Shown here piece after piece: positions 8,622 through 17,715 of a DNA stretch of 64,000 nt. How positions within the stretch are numbered: the stretch's first letter is position 1; each line of letters opens with the position of its first letter. The position numbers and the translations under genes were made by a program. A model generated the notes under the pieces. That model was given only the letters and a program-made list of their open reading frames with translations. It made no database searches and was not told the origin of the DNA. This DNA comes from an uncultured Paracoccaceae bacterium (lineage in GTDB: Bacteria; Pseudomonadota; Alphaproteobacteria; Rhodobacterales; Rhodobacteraceae), in the NCBI GenBank assembly GCA_947503935.1, contig CANNFR010000007.1, forward strand, positions 248,001-312,000, given 5' to 3'.

Positions 8622-11117
8622 ATGAAGACGCATGTAAAGGCTTTGGTGGTTGGCGGCGGTGCGGTGGGGGCGGGGATCGCCTATCATTTGGCCAAGGCCG
8701 GCTGGGACACGATGCTGCTTGAGCGGGACGAGCTGACCAGCGGATCCACCTGGCATGCGGCGGGTCTTCTGCCGCTTTTCAACATGTCCTACGCGACGAC
8801 CCACATCCACAAGTATTCAGTCGATTTCTACAAGACGCTTGAGGCGGAAACCGGCCTCAACCCCGGCTTCTATGTAGTGGGCAACCTGCGCATGGCGCAG
8901 ACCGATGCGCGCATGGACGAATACATGCTCTATTCCTCGGTGGCCGAGACGGCGGGGGTCTATCATGAGTTCCTGACGCCGAAGGAGATCGGCGAGCGCT
9001 GGCCGCTGGTGCGCAGCGAAGACCTGAAGGGCGCGCTGTTTCATCCGCAAGATGGCTACATCAACCCCGCCGATGTCACGCAGGCCATGGCCAAGGGCGC
9101 GCGGCAACACGGCGCCATAATTGAGCGACGCTGGCAGGTCGATGGCTATCGCTGGACCGGGTCGGAATGGGTCGTCTCGGTGACCAAGATGGTCGAGAAG
9201 GGCGGCAATCTGGTGCCGGGCGAGGAGACGGCCGAGATCGTGGCCGAGCATGTGGTGACGGCGACCGGCAACCATGCGCAGCGGACCGCGCGCCTCCTTG
9301 GCATCAAGATCCCCGCGATCCCGGTCGAGCATCAGTATATCGTGACCGAGCCGGACCCGATGCTGCAGGAGTACCGCAAGTCGCACCCTGAGCACCCCGT
9401 GCTGCGCGATGCCGACGCCAAGTGGTATGTCCGCGAAGAGCGCGGCGGCTGGATCCTCGGCCCCTATGAGCGGAACGCCCCGGCGCGGTTCCTCTACGAT
9501 GTGCCGGAAAGCTTCCGCGCCGACCTCTTCCCACTCGATCTTGAGCGGATCGAGGAAGAATACATGAGCATGATCCACCGGATTCCTTCGTCGGAAACCG
9601 TGGGGCTGAAGGACGATTTCAACGGCCCGATCTGCTACACGCCCGATGGCAACCCGCTGGTCGGCCCGGCGCCGGGCCTGCACAACATGTGGCTAGCGGA
9701 AGGGTTTTCGTTCGGCATCACGGCCGCGGGCGGCACGGGCTACTACCTGGCCCAGATGATGACAGAAGGCGAGGCCGAAATCGACATGGCGAGCCTCGAC
9801 CCCAAGCGCTACGGGCCGTGGATAACCACCGAATACGCGGCGCGGAAGAACGAGGAATGCTACGAGCACGTCTTCATCCTGCACCACCCGGATGAAGAGC
9901 GTGAAGCCTGCCGCCCCCTGCGCACCGCCCCCGCCTACGACCGGCAAAAGGCCCGTGGCGCGCAGTTCGGCCAGGTGAACGGCTGGGAGCGTCCGAATTA
10001 TTACGGCCCCGTGGATGCGTCTGAAGATTTCGACCACAAGTCCCGCAGCTTCCGCCGCGGCGGCTGGTGGCAATACGCGGTGGACGAAGCGAAGGCGATC
10101 CGCGAGACGGCCGGTTTGATCGACGCCACCGCCTTCGCCAAACACCGCATCAGCGGGCCGGGCGCGACTGCATTCCTGGATTGGTTCACCACCAACAAAC
10201 TGCCCAAGGTCGGACGCATCAACCTGACCTATGCGCTGACCGAGGCCGGCACGACGCGCACCGAATACACAATCGTCCGTGTGGCCGAGGACGATTATTA
10301 CCTCGTCTCGGCCGGCGGATGGCATACCTATGACGAAGACTACCTCTATGACCTGGTCATGGAGAAAGAGGACGAATTCGGCCGCATCAACGAACAGGAC
10401 GTCACCACCCAATGGGGTGTCTTTGCCCTGGCCGGCCCAAATTCGCGCGCCATTCTGAACGAGTTGGTCAAGGATGCCGACCCGGGCACCGTTCTGTCGA
10501 ACAAGCGGTTTCCATGGCTCTCGACGCGCGATATCGAGCTGGGCATGTGCCCCGTCCGCGCCATCCGCGTGGCCTATACCGGCGAGTTGGGCTGGGAGCT
10601 GCATCACCCGATCGAGATGCAGACCTACCTCTTCGATCGGCTCATGGAGGCAGGCGAGAAGCATGGAATGAAGCTGGTGGGCGCGCGGGCGCAGAACTGG
10701 CTGAGGCAGGAGAAAAGCTATCGCGCCTTTGGGACCGAGCTTGGCCGCGACGCAACCCCGCTAGAGGCCGGGCTGGACCGGTTCGTCGACCTCTCGAAGG
10801 ATTTTTTGGGCAAGCAGGCGATGATCGACACCGGCATCCGGTCGAAATGCGTGACGCTTCTGATCGACGGGCCGCAAGATGCTGACCCCTGGGGCAAAGA
10901 GGCGCTGTTGCATAATGGCGAGCAGGTTGGGCGCCTGACCTCGGGCGGGTATTCGGTGGCCTTCGGCAAGCAAATCGGCATGGGCTACGTCCCGCCCGCC
11001 CTGGCCGCGCCCGGCACCAAGCTCCAGGTCCGGATGTTGCGACAACTCTTCGATGCGGTGGTGACCGACGACAGCCCTTACGACCCCAAGAACGAACGCA
11101 TCCGGGTCGACGGATGA
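8622..11117 (+). CDS. FAD-dependent dimethylglycine/sarcosine dehydrogenase-like protein with GcvT domain
   Basis: 831 residues in the arrangement of dimethylglycine dehydrogenases: an N-terminal DAO fold (GGGAVGAG; STWHAAG with His45 as probable covalent FAD site), a central FAO_M region and C-terminal GcvT plus GcvT_C domains that bind tetrahydrofolate. Such enzymes demethylate dimethylglycine, sarcosine or related N-methyl amines and transfer the C1 unit to folate, a step in choline/glycine betaine breakdown. The start ATG follows the upstream DUF1989 gene by about 107 bp. Substrate identity is inferred from domain layout only. It ends at a bidirectional terminator. Confidence 0.88.
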   Translation: MKTHVKALVVGGGAVGAGIAYHLAKAGWDTMLLERDELTSGSTWHAAGLLPLFNMSYATTHIHKYSVDFYKTLEAETGLNPGFYVVGNLRMAQTDARMDEYMLYSSVAETAGVYHEFLTPKEIGERWPLVRSEDLKGALFHPQDGYINPADVTQAMAKGARQHGAIIERRWQVDGYRWTGSEWVVSVTKMVEKGGNLVPGEETAEIVAEHVVTATGNHAQRTARLLGIKIPAIPVEHQYIVTEPDPMLQEYRKSHPEHPVLRDADAKWYVREERGGWILGPYERNAPARFLYDVPESFRADLFPLDLERIEEEYMSMIHRIPSSETVGLKDDFNGPICYTPDGNPLVGPAPGLHNMWLAEGFSFGITAAGGTGYYLAQMMTEGEAEIDMASLDPKRYGPWITTEYAARKNEECYEHVFILHHPDEEREACRPLRTAPAYDRQKARGAQFGQVNGWERPNYYGPVDASEDFDHKSRSFRRGGWWQYAVDEAKAIRETAGLIDATAFAKHRISGPGATAFLDWFTTNKLPKVGRINLTYALTEAGTTRTEYTIVRVAEDDYYLVSAGGWHTYDEDYLYDLVMEKEDEFGRINEQDVTTQWGVFALAGPNSRAILNELVKDADPGTVLSNKRFPWLSTRDIELGMCPVRAIRVAYTGELGWELHHPIEMQTYLFDRLMEAGEKHGMKLVGARAQNWLRQEKSYRAFGTELGRDATPLEAGLDRFVDLSKDFLGKQAMIDTGIRSKCVTLLIDGPQDADPWGKEALLHNGEQVGRLTSGGYSVAFGKQIGMGYVPPALAAPGTKLQVRMLRQLFDAVVTDDSPYDPKNERIRVDG

Positions 11118-11129
11118 AGCCATCGTGCG

Positions 11130-11153
11130 AAAAGGGGCCCGGCGGCCCCTTTT
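11130..11153. terminator. Bidirectional intrinsic terminator between convergent genes
   Basis: AAAAGGGGCC, loop CGGC, GGCCCCTTTT: a perfect 10-bp stem with a 4-nt loop, A/T-tracts on both sides. It sits 12 bp after the dehydrogenase stop and 14 bp before the stop of the minus-strand SH3 gene, serving both. Confidence 0.9.
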
Positions 11154-11167
11154 CATGGCTTATGGCG

Positions 11168-12184
11168 TCAGTTCGCCCACGTCGTGTAGCCAAGCTCCAG
11201 AGCCGTCCCCGAATAGCCGTTCACGCGGAACTGCGATATGCGGCCCTGGCTGGTTCTGACGCAGACATAGGTGCCGACCGGGATTGACGCGAAATCGAGT
11301 CGACCTGACGAATAGCTTGCCGTCGAGCACCCCGCAAAACCCCGGTTCGACCCGTCGCCACGTGCAAACTGCGCGCCGTTGATCGGCACCAGACGGCGGA
11401 TCGGTGGATTGTTGGCGCGGTACCAGATGTCTGCCCCCGCCATGCCGATATTTCCGTTGTCGAGGTTGAGGCGCCGGGTCTCAGGCAGGGTGCGGGCGCC
11501 GGTGGAAAACGTTGTTGGTGGACCGACGGGCGCCGCCGTCCCGACGAAGACCTCCAGCGACGAGACGCGGTTGTTCAGCGAGCTGCCCAATTGCCCCTCG
11601 CTCGCGTTCACGACCCGGCAGAAGCCGCCAAGGTTTGGGTTCTGGCAGAGGCGGACGCGGGCATCGCCCGACAGCCTGACCGATGTGATCCGGTCATTCG
11701 CCGAGGCCGGTAAGGCATCGATCCGCACGGGCCCGCGGCAGAAACTGTCGCCAGTGAAATTGGGCAGATCATAAAAGCACGCCTGATCGCCTGTTGGTCC
11801 CGGGTCAGGCCCAGGACCGGGGTCCGCGTCCGGACCATCGCCGCAGATCACCCGAAACTCAGGGCCGTCCGCACCGATCGTCAGCTGGAAGCGGCAATCC
11901 GGCCCTGGTATCTCGATACCCGGCGCGGCGGTCAGGAAGCGCGCGCTGACCCAACCGTCCGGTCCATCATGGGTGACGAAACACCATCCGCTGGCTTGGC
12001 ATTCGGTCATGTCGACCACCTCTCCGGGATTGAGTACGTCGACAACGCTGAACCCCGTTCCTGGACCGGACCTTACGTTGAGGAATGTCGTCGCGACAGC
12101 GTCCTCCGCCGCTGCAGGACCTACCGCCAAGGGTGCTGTCAGAATGGCCATCGCCAAACCCGTGATGCGCAAAAGTGCTTGCAT
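11168..12184 (-). CDS. Secreted SH3-domain / beta-gamma-crystallin-like protein
   Basis: 338 residues from an ATG at 12184 with GGAGGAG upstream; an in-frame start 15 codons earlier lacks this site. A Sec signal peptide ends near AAAED. Then come a bacterial SH3 (SH3b) domain with LNVRSGPGTGFSVVD, a short Gly/Pro/Asp repeat linker, a beta/gamma-crystallin-like domain (CFYDLPNFTGDSFC and a second copy-like motif ending in FCRV) and a C-terminal domain of unknown type with paired cysteines. SH3b domains often bind cell wall; crystallin domains often bind calcium. Likely an envelope or extracellular structural/binding protein. The same-strand lysozyme-like gene upstream fits a wall-related role. 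Confidence 0.75.
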   Translation of the reverse strand: MQALLRITGLAMAILTAPLAVGPAAAEDAVATTFLNVRSGPGTGFSVVDVLNPGEVVDMTECQASGWCFVTHDGPDGWVSARFLTAAPGIEIPGPDCRFQLTIGADGPEFRVICGDGPDADPGPGPDPGPTGDQACFYDLPNFTGDSFCRGPVRIDALPASANDRITSVRLSGDARVRLCQNPNLGGFCRVVNASEGQLGSSLNNRVSSLEVFVGTAAPVGPPTTFSTGARTLPETRRLNLDNGNIGMAGADIWYRANNPPIRRLVPINGAQFARGDGSNRGFAGCSTASYSSGRLDFASIPVGTYVCVRTSQGRISQFRVNGYSGTALELGYTTWAN

Positions 12185-12315
12185 GGTCTCCTCCCTATGT
12201 TTCGCGAACGCGCGAACATCTCGCTGCATCCGCGATCGCGAAATGCTGATGGGCCAGGACTATTGCAGGTTCTCGGTGACTGGATCTTGCGCTGCGTCAA
12301 TTGGATAGATCGATT

Positions 12316-12341
12316 TGTCGGTTCAATCAGTTGAGCCGACA
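12316..12341. other. Hairpin-forming inverted repeat without U-tract
   Basis: TGTCGGTTCAA and TTGAGCCGACA pair over 11 bp (one G-T) around loop TCAG. It lies downstream of the minus-strand lysozyme gene, but neither strand has a T-run after the stem, so it is at best an RNA-end structure. Confidence 0.4.
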
Positions 12342-12361
12342 AAGGCTGTCAGAACGGAGTC

Positions 12362-13168
12362 CTAACGCTGCCGCCGCCCGAGCCATGCCGCCCAGGCTTC
12401 GGGCGAGCCCGAAAATGCATTGAGATCGACATCACCGCTGACGCCAGGCACACGGCCCGTGCCGCTGTACTGCCAGAAGCTCCAACGCGCCCCGGGATAG
12501 GTCTCGGACGGATGTCCGGCGACCGAGCGAAGCCACAACTCCTCGCCACGCAGCTGGCCCAGATCATTCGCTCGCCAGAAATCGACCGTCGTGTAGATAA
12601 CCGGGCGTTCACCGTAATGCGCGCCAACAATGCGCTGGAAGGTGCGAATCTCGGCACGGATATGGGCGGGCTCGGGGCGGGCACGGCAGGTGGGGGAGGC
12701 TTGGTTGTATTCGATATCGAGGACTGGCGGCAGATCGCCCCGGCGGCGCGGCACATTCCGGATGAACCAGCGCGCCTGCGTGGCCGCATCGGTGCAGAGG
12801 TAGAAGAAATGATAGGCGCCGGTCGGAATGCCCGCCGCACGTGCGCCGCCAGAATGATCTTTGAACATAGGGTCGGCCAGGTCGCCACCTTCGGTCGCCT
12901 TGGCGTAGACGAAGGCCACGCCGGCCTCGGCCGCCCTCCGCCAATCGATCGGGGGCTGGTAGCGCGCCACATCGAGGCCATGGACCGGATAGGATGCAGG
13001 CGCGCGCCCCACCCAGTCGTGCGGGTCACTGTCGCCAAAGCTGGGCGGGACCACGTAGGCGCTTTCGGACAGGCGTTCGTTTCTGCCGCAGCTTGCGAGG
13101 GTGGCCAGCGCCGCGAACACGAAGAGGAGGCGCACAAGACGCGTGTTCGTTATGGATCGGCTCCGCAC
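12362..13168 (-). CDS. GH25 lysozyme-like lipoprotein
   Basis: 268 residues from a GTG at 13168, one base after the upstream methyltransferase stop and preceded by GAGGGGGCG; this start gives a clean lipoprotein signal (two arginines, hydrophobic stretch, lipobox LASC). The rest is a glycoside hydrolase family 25 barrel: HGLDVARYQ, YAKATEG, and PPVLDIEYN, which carries the expected catalytic Asp-x-Glu pair. GH25 enzymes cleave the beta-1,4 bond between MurNAc and GlcNAc in peptidoglycan. A membrane-tethered periplasmic muramidase is inferred. It forms an operon with the two genes upstream. Confidence 0.85.
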   Translation of the reverse strand: MRSRSITNTRLVRLLFVFAALATLASCGRNERLSESAYVVPPSFGDSDPHDWVGRAPASYPVHGLDVARYQPPIDWRRAAEAGVAFVYAKATEGGDLADPMFKDHSGGARAAGIPTGAYHFFYLCTDAATQARWFIRNVPRRRGDLPPVLDIEYNQASPTCRARPEPAHIRAEIRTFQRIVGAHYGERPVIYTTVDFWRANDLGQLRGEELWLRSVAGHPSETYPGARWSFWQYSGTGRVPGVSGDVDLNAFSGSPEAWAAWLGRRQR

Positions 13169-13169
13169 C

Positions 13170-13832
13170 TTACGCCCCCTCTCGATAGACCAGAAGAAGG
13201 TTGTTTGCCGGCATCTCAATATGGTCCTCAGCATGCAGGCCGGCCGTGCTGGCCCAATCCTCAATCTCGCTCACATCCTTATAGCCAATCGCGGGATCCT
13301 GTGCACGCAGGCTGGCGTCAAAGCTGCGGTCGCCATCGCTGGTCAGCTGCCCGTCGCGGCGGAAAGGTCCGTAGATCAGCGCCTGGCCGCCTGGCCTTAC
13401 AGCCTCGGCCATGCCGCGTACAACGTGCCGCGCCTCGTCGGCCGAGATCAGGTGCAAAAGGTTAACCGTCATCACCAGATCATAGCCGGTTTGGCTGGCG
13501 GCCCAATCCAGGCGGCCTGCATCCAGCAAAACGGGCGGGCGCAGGTTTGGCAGGCGGGTGGCATCGACCCAGGCCGTGATACTGGCCAGCGCGTCTGGAT
13601 TGGCATCCGAGGGCTGCCAGATCAGCCCCGGCAAGGCTGCAGCGAAGGCGGCCGCGTGCTGTCCGGTGCCCGAGGCCAGCTCCAGCACCCGGCCTTGATC
13701 CGGCGCAAGGCGTGTCAGCTGTTCCAGGATCGGCGCGGCATTCCGCTGGGCCGACGGGGCGATGCGGCGCGCATCACCGCCCGGGGCCAGTGCCGCGCTG
13801 TCGGGCAGGGTCAGCTTGCGCGGCCCGCTCAT
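13170..13832 (-). CDS. DUF938 family SAM-dependent methyltransferase-like protein
   Basis: 220 residues from ATG 13832, which overlaps the stop of the preceding oxidoreductase gene as ATGA. It has a class I methyltransferase fold: motif I LELASGTGQH, an acidic strand-2 end (SDANPDAL), and the DUF938 signature region YGPFRRDGQ. The substrate is unknown for this family. Coupling to the DAO-family gene and to the lysozyme-like gene suggests one transcript. Confidence 0.83.
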   Translation of the reverse strand: MSGPRKLTLPDSAALAPGGDARRIAPSAQRNAAPILEQLTRLAPDQGRVLELASGTGQHAAAFAAALPGLIWQPSDANPDALASITAWVDATRLPNLRPPVLLDAGRLDWAASQTGYDLVMTVNLLHLISADEARHVVRGMAEAVRPGGQALIYGPFRRDGQLTSDGDRSFDASLRAQDPAIGYKDVSEIEDWASTAGLHAEDHIEMPANNLLLVYREGA

Positions 13833-14899
13833 CCAAAGCGTGCGGGCGACAGGGCCGCGACCTCGGCCGCATCCAGTTCTGGCGCGGTGCCGCCGATCAG
13901 GTCGGCCACAAGCCGGCTGGCGGCGGGCGAGGTCTGCACCCCGTAGCCGCCCTGGCCCGCACACCAGAAAAAGCCGGACTCCTCAGGCGCGAACCCGATC
14001 ACCAGGCATCGGTCAGGCGCGAAGGTGCGCAAGCCCGCCCAGGACGCCAGAAGGCGGGTCACCGGTTCGCTCACCATCTCTTCATAGCGCGCCAGCCCCT
14101 CGGCCAGCACCATGTCATCGGCCCAGGCGTCATGCGGCTCGGCCGGGTCCTCATCGGCGGGCGAGACCAGAACGGCACCCGCATCAGGTTTGGCATACCA
14201 CGTCTCGCCCGGCCCGAAGAGCATGGGCCAATGGGCCACATCATGCCCGCCGGGCGCGGGGATGCGCGCCATCGAGCGGCGGAGCGGCGTGACCCCAAGC
14301 GGCGCGATGCCCGCCATCCGCGCCACCTGGTCGACCCAGGCCCCGGCCGCGTTGATCAGGATGCGGCCCTCAAAGCGGCCCGCGGATGTCTCAACCTGCC
14401 ATCCCTCGGCCACCCGTGTGATGGCGGTGACGCGCGCGCCGGTGACGACCTGGCCGTTGGTCTTCGCCTCACGCGCATAGGTTTGCAGCAGCTTGTCGGT
14501 GTCGATATCCTGCGCCGCATCGGAATGGGCGGCGAAGGCGACCTTCGCGGGGTCGAGAACCGGCACCATCTGGCGCGCCGCTTCGGGCGAGATCGGCGTC
14601 AGGCCCATTGCTGCGGTGTCGTGTTCGTAGGCGGCTTGCTCATCGGCCTTGCCGACCACCATAAACCCGCGTGGCGACAGAACGCCTGCCGCTTCGTGAA
14701 AAGCGCGGCTGGCCCGGTTCAACGCAATGGTTGCGGGCAGGCCATAGCTTTCCTCAAACAGCGCCGCCGACCGGCCCGAGGCGTGGTAACCCACGGCCTC
14801 TTCGGCTTCGAGGACCGTGACATGGCCCAGATGCGACAAACGCGCGGCCGCCGAAAGCCCGGCAAACCCCGCTCCGATGATCAGAAAATCCGTTGTCAT
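13829..14899 (-). CDS. FAD-dependent oxidoreductase, DAO family
   Basis: 356 residues. The N-terminal dinucleotide-binding motif is GAGFAGLSAA and the C-terminal FAD-contact motif is WCAGQGGYGVQTSPA, together defining the glycine/D-amino-acid oxidase (DAO) family. The YHASGRSAALF segment is typical of this subgroup. It probably oxidises an amino acid or secondary amine; the substrate is not determinable. First gene of a three-gene minus-strand operon with the methyltransferase and lysozyme-like genes, 82 bp downstream of the LysR gene. Confidence 0.83.
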   Translation of the reverse strand: MTTDFLIIGAGFAGLSAAARLSHLGHVTVLEAEEAVGYHASGRSAALFEESYGLPATIALNRASRAFHEAAGVLSPRGFMVVGKADEQAAYEHDTAAMGLTPISPEAARQMVPVLDPAKVAFAAHSDAAQDIDTDKLLQTYAREAKTNGQVVTGARVTAITRVAEGWQVETSAGRFEGRILINAAGAWVDQVARMAGIAPLGVTPLRRSMARIPAPGGHDVAHWPMLFGPGETWYAKPDAGAVLVSPADEDPAEPHDAWADDMVLAEGLARYEEMVSEPVTRLLASWAGLRTFAPDRCLVIGFAPEESGFFWCAGQGGYGVQTSPAASRLVADLIGGTAPELDAAEVAALSPARFG

Positions 14900-14981
14900 G
14901 GGGGAGTGTTGCCTTGGACGAGCCGGAAAGGGAAGGGCCGAGTGGAGGTTGCAAGGGCGATCAAAACTCTGTCGGGCGAGA

Positions 14982-15866
14982 TCAGAGGCGCATGGCCGCC
15001 TTCGCGAAGTCGTTCAGAGCCTGTTCAAAGGCACTTGTCGCGGGTGCCACCTCGCGCGCCATGTTGAAATACCCAATCTCAAGCGAAATCTCCTTGCGAA
15101 ACGGAACCAGGGCAAGCTGCGATTTCAGCTCGGGGTCGAGTGCGATGGCGTCGCCGAAGGTGAAGCCAAGCCCGGCCGCAACCAGACGATAGGCATTGGT
15201 CCCGGTCGAGACTTCGAGGCTGGGCAGCAAGGCCTGGCCCTCGGTATCCATTGTTGCATCGATCGCACGGCGCACGGCCGTCGTCTCGTCGAGCGCAATG
15301 TATCGCTCGCCGCTCAGATCGGCCAGATCAAGATGCGGCGCCCGGGCCAGCTTGTGCGTTTTGGGCAGGACAACCTGCAGGCGCAGCCTTCCAAGGGGGG
15401 TCGCCGTGACCGTTCCCAGCGACAGGGGCAGGGCTGCGATAGCGAAATCATAGCGTCCGGTCAGGACCCGGCGCGCCAATTCGCGGCGCGGCGCGGTTTC
15501 CAGCCGGATCGGAAGATCGGGGTGGTCTCTGGCGACGCTTGCGATTGCGGGCACGACCAGCCCGCCTGCCAGACGGGAATGACAGATCACCTGCATGGCT
15601 GTGCGCGACTGCGCGCTTGAGACGACCTCGGGCAGCGCGCCGACCTGCGCCAGAATGCGCAAGGCTTCGGGATAGAGGGCCTCGGCCGCCGCCGTCGGCG
15701 TCATCTGCCGTTTCTCGCGCAGAAAGAGCGGTGCGCCCAACGCTTCTTCCAGCAAGGATAGCAGCCGCGAGGCGGCCGATTGGCTGAGGTTCAGGCGATC
15801 GGCCGCACGGGTCAGCGTGCCGTCATCCATGACACCCAGAAAAACGCGGAGGGCCCGAAGATTCAT
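14982..15866 (-). CDS. LysR-family transcriptional regulator
   Basis: 294 residues, standard LysR length. The N-terminal winged helix-turn-helix is clear (TLTRAADRLNLSQSAASRLL), followed by a periplasmic-binding-like effector domain. It is oriented with the oxidoreductase operon downstream and divergent from ettA. Such genes usually regulate an adjacent operon; the DAO-family operon is the candidate target. The effector is unknown. Confidence 0.88.
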   Translation of the reverse strand: MNLRALRVFLGVMDDGTLTRAADRLNLSQSAASRLLSLLEEALGAPLFLREKRQMTPTAAAEALYPEALRILAQVGALPEVVSSAQSRTAMQVICHSRLAGGLVVPAIASVARDHPDLPIRLETAPRRELARRVLTGRYDFAIAALPLSLGTVTATPLGRLRLQVVLPKTHKLARAPHLDLADLSGERYIALDETTAVRRAIDATMDTEGQALLPSLEVSTGTNAYRLVAAGLGFTFGDAIALDPELKSQLALVPFRKEISLEIGYFNMAREVAPATSAFEQALNDFAKAAMRL

Positions 15867-16057
15867 GTTTCGATTTTCTCGAACTGTTTTTCAGATGCTT
15901 GCGTCAGTCAAATATATCTTTGGGCAATAGTCTAGCCGTGAACTTCGCCCGGGCCGTCTGAGCGCAAGCGGTGGCGGCATTCGGCCCTCCGTCGATTGCC
16001 CTTTCGCTCAGCCTCGCCTAGATGGGGGGAAATCCATTCGACGGCGGAGGAACACCC

Positions 16058-17713
16058 ATGGCCAGCTATCAATACGTCTACCACATGGATGGCGTCTCGA
16101 AGACCTATCCGGGCGGCAAGAAGGTGTTTGAGAACATCCGCCTGAACTTCCTTCCCGGCGTCAAGATCGGCGTGGTCGGCGTGAACGGCGCCGGTAAATC
16201 GACGCTTCTGCGCGTCATGGCCGGGTGGGACAAGGATTTCTCGGGCGAGGCCTGGGCCGCCAAGGGCGCCAAGGTCGGCTACCTGCCGCAGGAGCCCGAT
16301 CTCGACGAAAGCCTCAATGTCCGCGAGAACGTCATGCTGGGCGTGGCCGAGAAGAAGGCCAAGCTGGACCGGTTCAACGAACTGGCGATGAATTACTCCG
16401 ACGAGACGGCGGACGAGATGGCGGCCCTCCAGGATCAGATCGACGCCGAGAACCTCTGGGACCTCGACAGCCAGATCGACGTCGCGATGGAGGCGTTGCG
16501 CTGTCCCCCCGATGAGGCCGATGTCAGCACCCTTTCGGGCGGTGAACGGCGCCGCGTGGCGCTCTGCAAGTTGCTGCTCGAGGCGCCCGACATGCTGCTC
16601 TTGGACGAGCCCACCAACCACCTTGATGCCGAAACAATCGCCTGGCTGCAAAAGCACCTGATCGAATACAAGGGCACCATCCTCTGCGTCACCCATGACC
16701 GCTACTTCCTCGATGATATCACCTCGTGGATCCTCGAACTGGAACGCGGCCGCGGCATCCCGTATGAGGGCAATTACTCTGCCTGGCTGGAACAAAAGGC
16801 CAAACGGCTTCAGCAGGAAGCGCGCGAGGACAAGGCCAAGCAAAAGGTGCTGGAGAAGGAGCTTGAATGGATCCGCGCCGGCGCCAAGGCCCGCCAGGCC
16901 AAGCAGAAGGCGCGTATTACGGCCTATGAGAAGATGGCCGACGAGACGGTGAAGGACCGCGTCGGCAAGGCGCAGATCATCATCCCGAACGGCCCCCGTC
17001 TGGGCGCCAAGGTGATCGAGGTCGAGGGGCTGAAGAAGGCCATGGGCGACAAGCTGTTGATCGAGGATCTGTCCTTCTCGATCCCCCCCGGCGGCATCGT
17101 CGGCGTCATCGGCCCCAACGGCGCGGGCAAGTCGACGCTGTTCAAGATGCTGATCGGGCAGGAAAAACCCGATGCGGGCTCGGTCACTATCGGCGATACG
17201 GTGAAGCTGTCCTTCGTCGACCAGTCGCGCGACGCGCTCGACCCGAACAAGACGGTTTGGGAGGAGATCTCGGGCGGCGCCGAGATGATCGAACTGGGCG
17301 ACGCCCAGGTCAACTCCCGCGCCTATTGCGGGGCGTTCAACTTCAAGGGCGGCGACCAGCAGAAAAAGGTGGGGCTGCTCTCGGGGGGGGAGCGCAACCG
17401 CGTCCACATGGCCAAACTGCTGAAAGACGGCGGCAACGTGCTGCTCCTCGACGAGCCCACCAACGACCTCGACGTCGAGACGCTCCAGGCCCTCGAAGCC
17501 GCCATCGAGGATTTCGCCGGCTGCGCCGTGATCATCAGTCACGACCGCTTCTTCCTCGACCGCCTCTGCACCCATATCCTCGCCTTCGAGGGCGAGGCCC
17601 ATGTCGAATGGTTCGAGGGCAATTTCGAGGCCTATGAGGAAGACAAGATCCGGCGGCTGGGGCCGGATGCGGTGGAACCCAAGCGGGTGAAGTACAAGAA
17701 GTTTACGAGGTAA
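16058..17713 (+). CDS. ettA: Energy-dependent translational throttle protein EttA (ABC-F)
   Basis: 551 residues from the ATG at 16058 with GGAGGA upstream (an in-frame start at 16022 lacks a site). Two ABC ATPase domains: Walker A GVNGAGKST and GPNGAGKST, signatures LSGGE in both, Walker B LLLDEPTNHLD and LLLDEPTNDLD, and no membrane domain. Between them is the basic, helical linker expected of ABC-F factors. EttA binds the ribosomal E site and gates entry into elongation according to ATP/ADP ratio. Length and domain pattern match EttA better than Uup or YheS. Confidence 0.93.
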   Translation: MASYQYVYHMDGVSKTYPGGKKVFENIRLNFLPGVKIGVVGVNGAGKSTLLRVMAGWDKDFSGEAWAAKGAKVGYLPQEPDLDESLNVRENVMLGVAEKKAKLDRFNELAMNYSDETADEMAALQDQIDAENLWDLDSQIDVAMEALRCPPDEADVSTLSGGERRRVALCKLLLEAPDMLLLDEPTNHLDAETIAWLQKHLIEYKGTILCVTHDRYFLDDITSWILELERGRGIPYEGNYSAWLEQKAKRLQQEAREDKAKQKVLEKELEWIRAGAKARQAKQKARITAYEKMADETVKDRVGKAQIIIPNGPRLGAKVIEVEGLKKAMGDKLLIEDLSFSIPPGGIVGVIGPNGAGKSTLFKMLIGQEKPDAGSVTIGDTVKLSFVDQSRDALDPNKTVWEEISGGAEMIELGDAQVNSRAYCGAFNFKGGDQQKKVGLLSGGERNRVHMAKLLKDGGNVLLLDEPTNDLDVETLQALEAAIEDFAGCAVIISHDRFFLDRLCTHILAFEGEAHVEWFEGNFEAYEEDKIRRLGPDAVEPKRVKYKKFTR

Positions 17714-17715
17714 AT

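Noticed and set aside
12316-12341. Intrinsic terminator for the lysozyme-like gene
   Set aside because: The stem is good, but no U-tract follows it in the gene's direction, so it is listed only as a hairpin.
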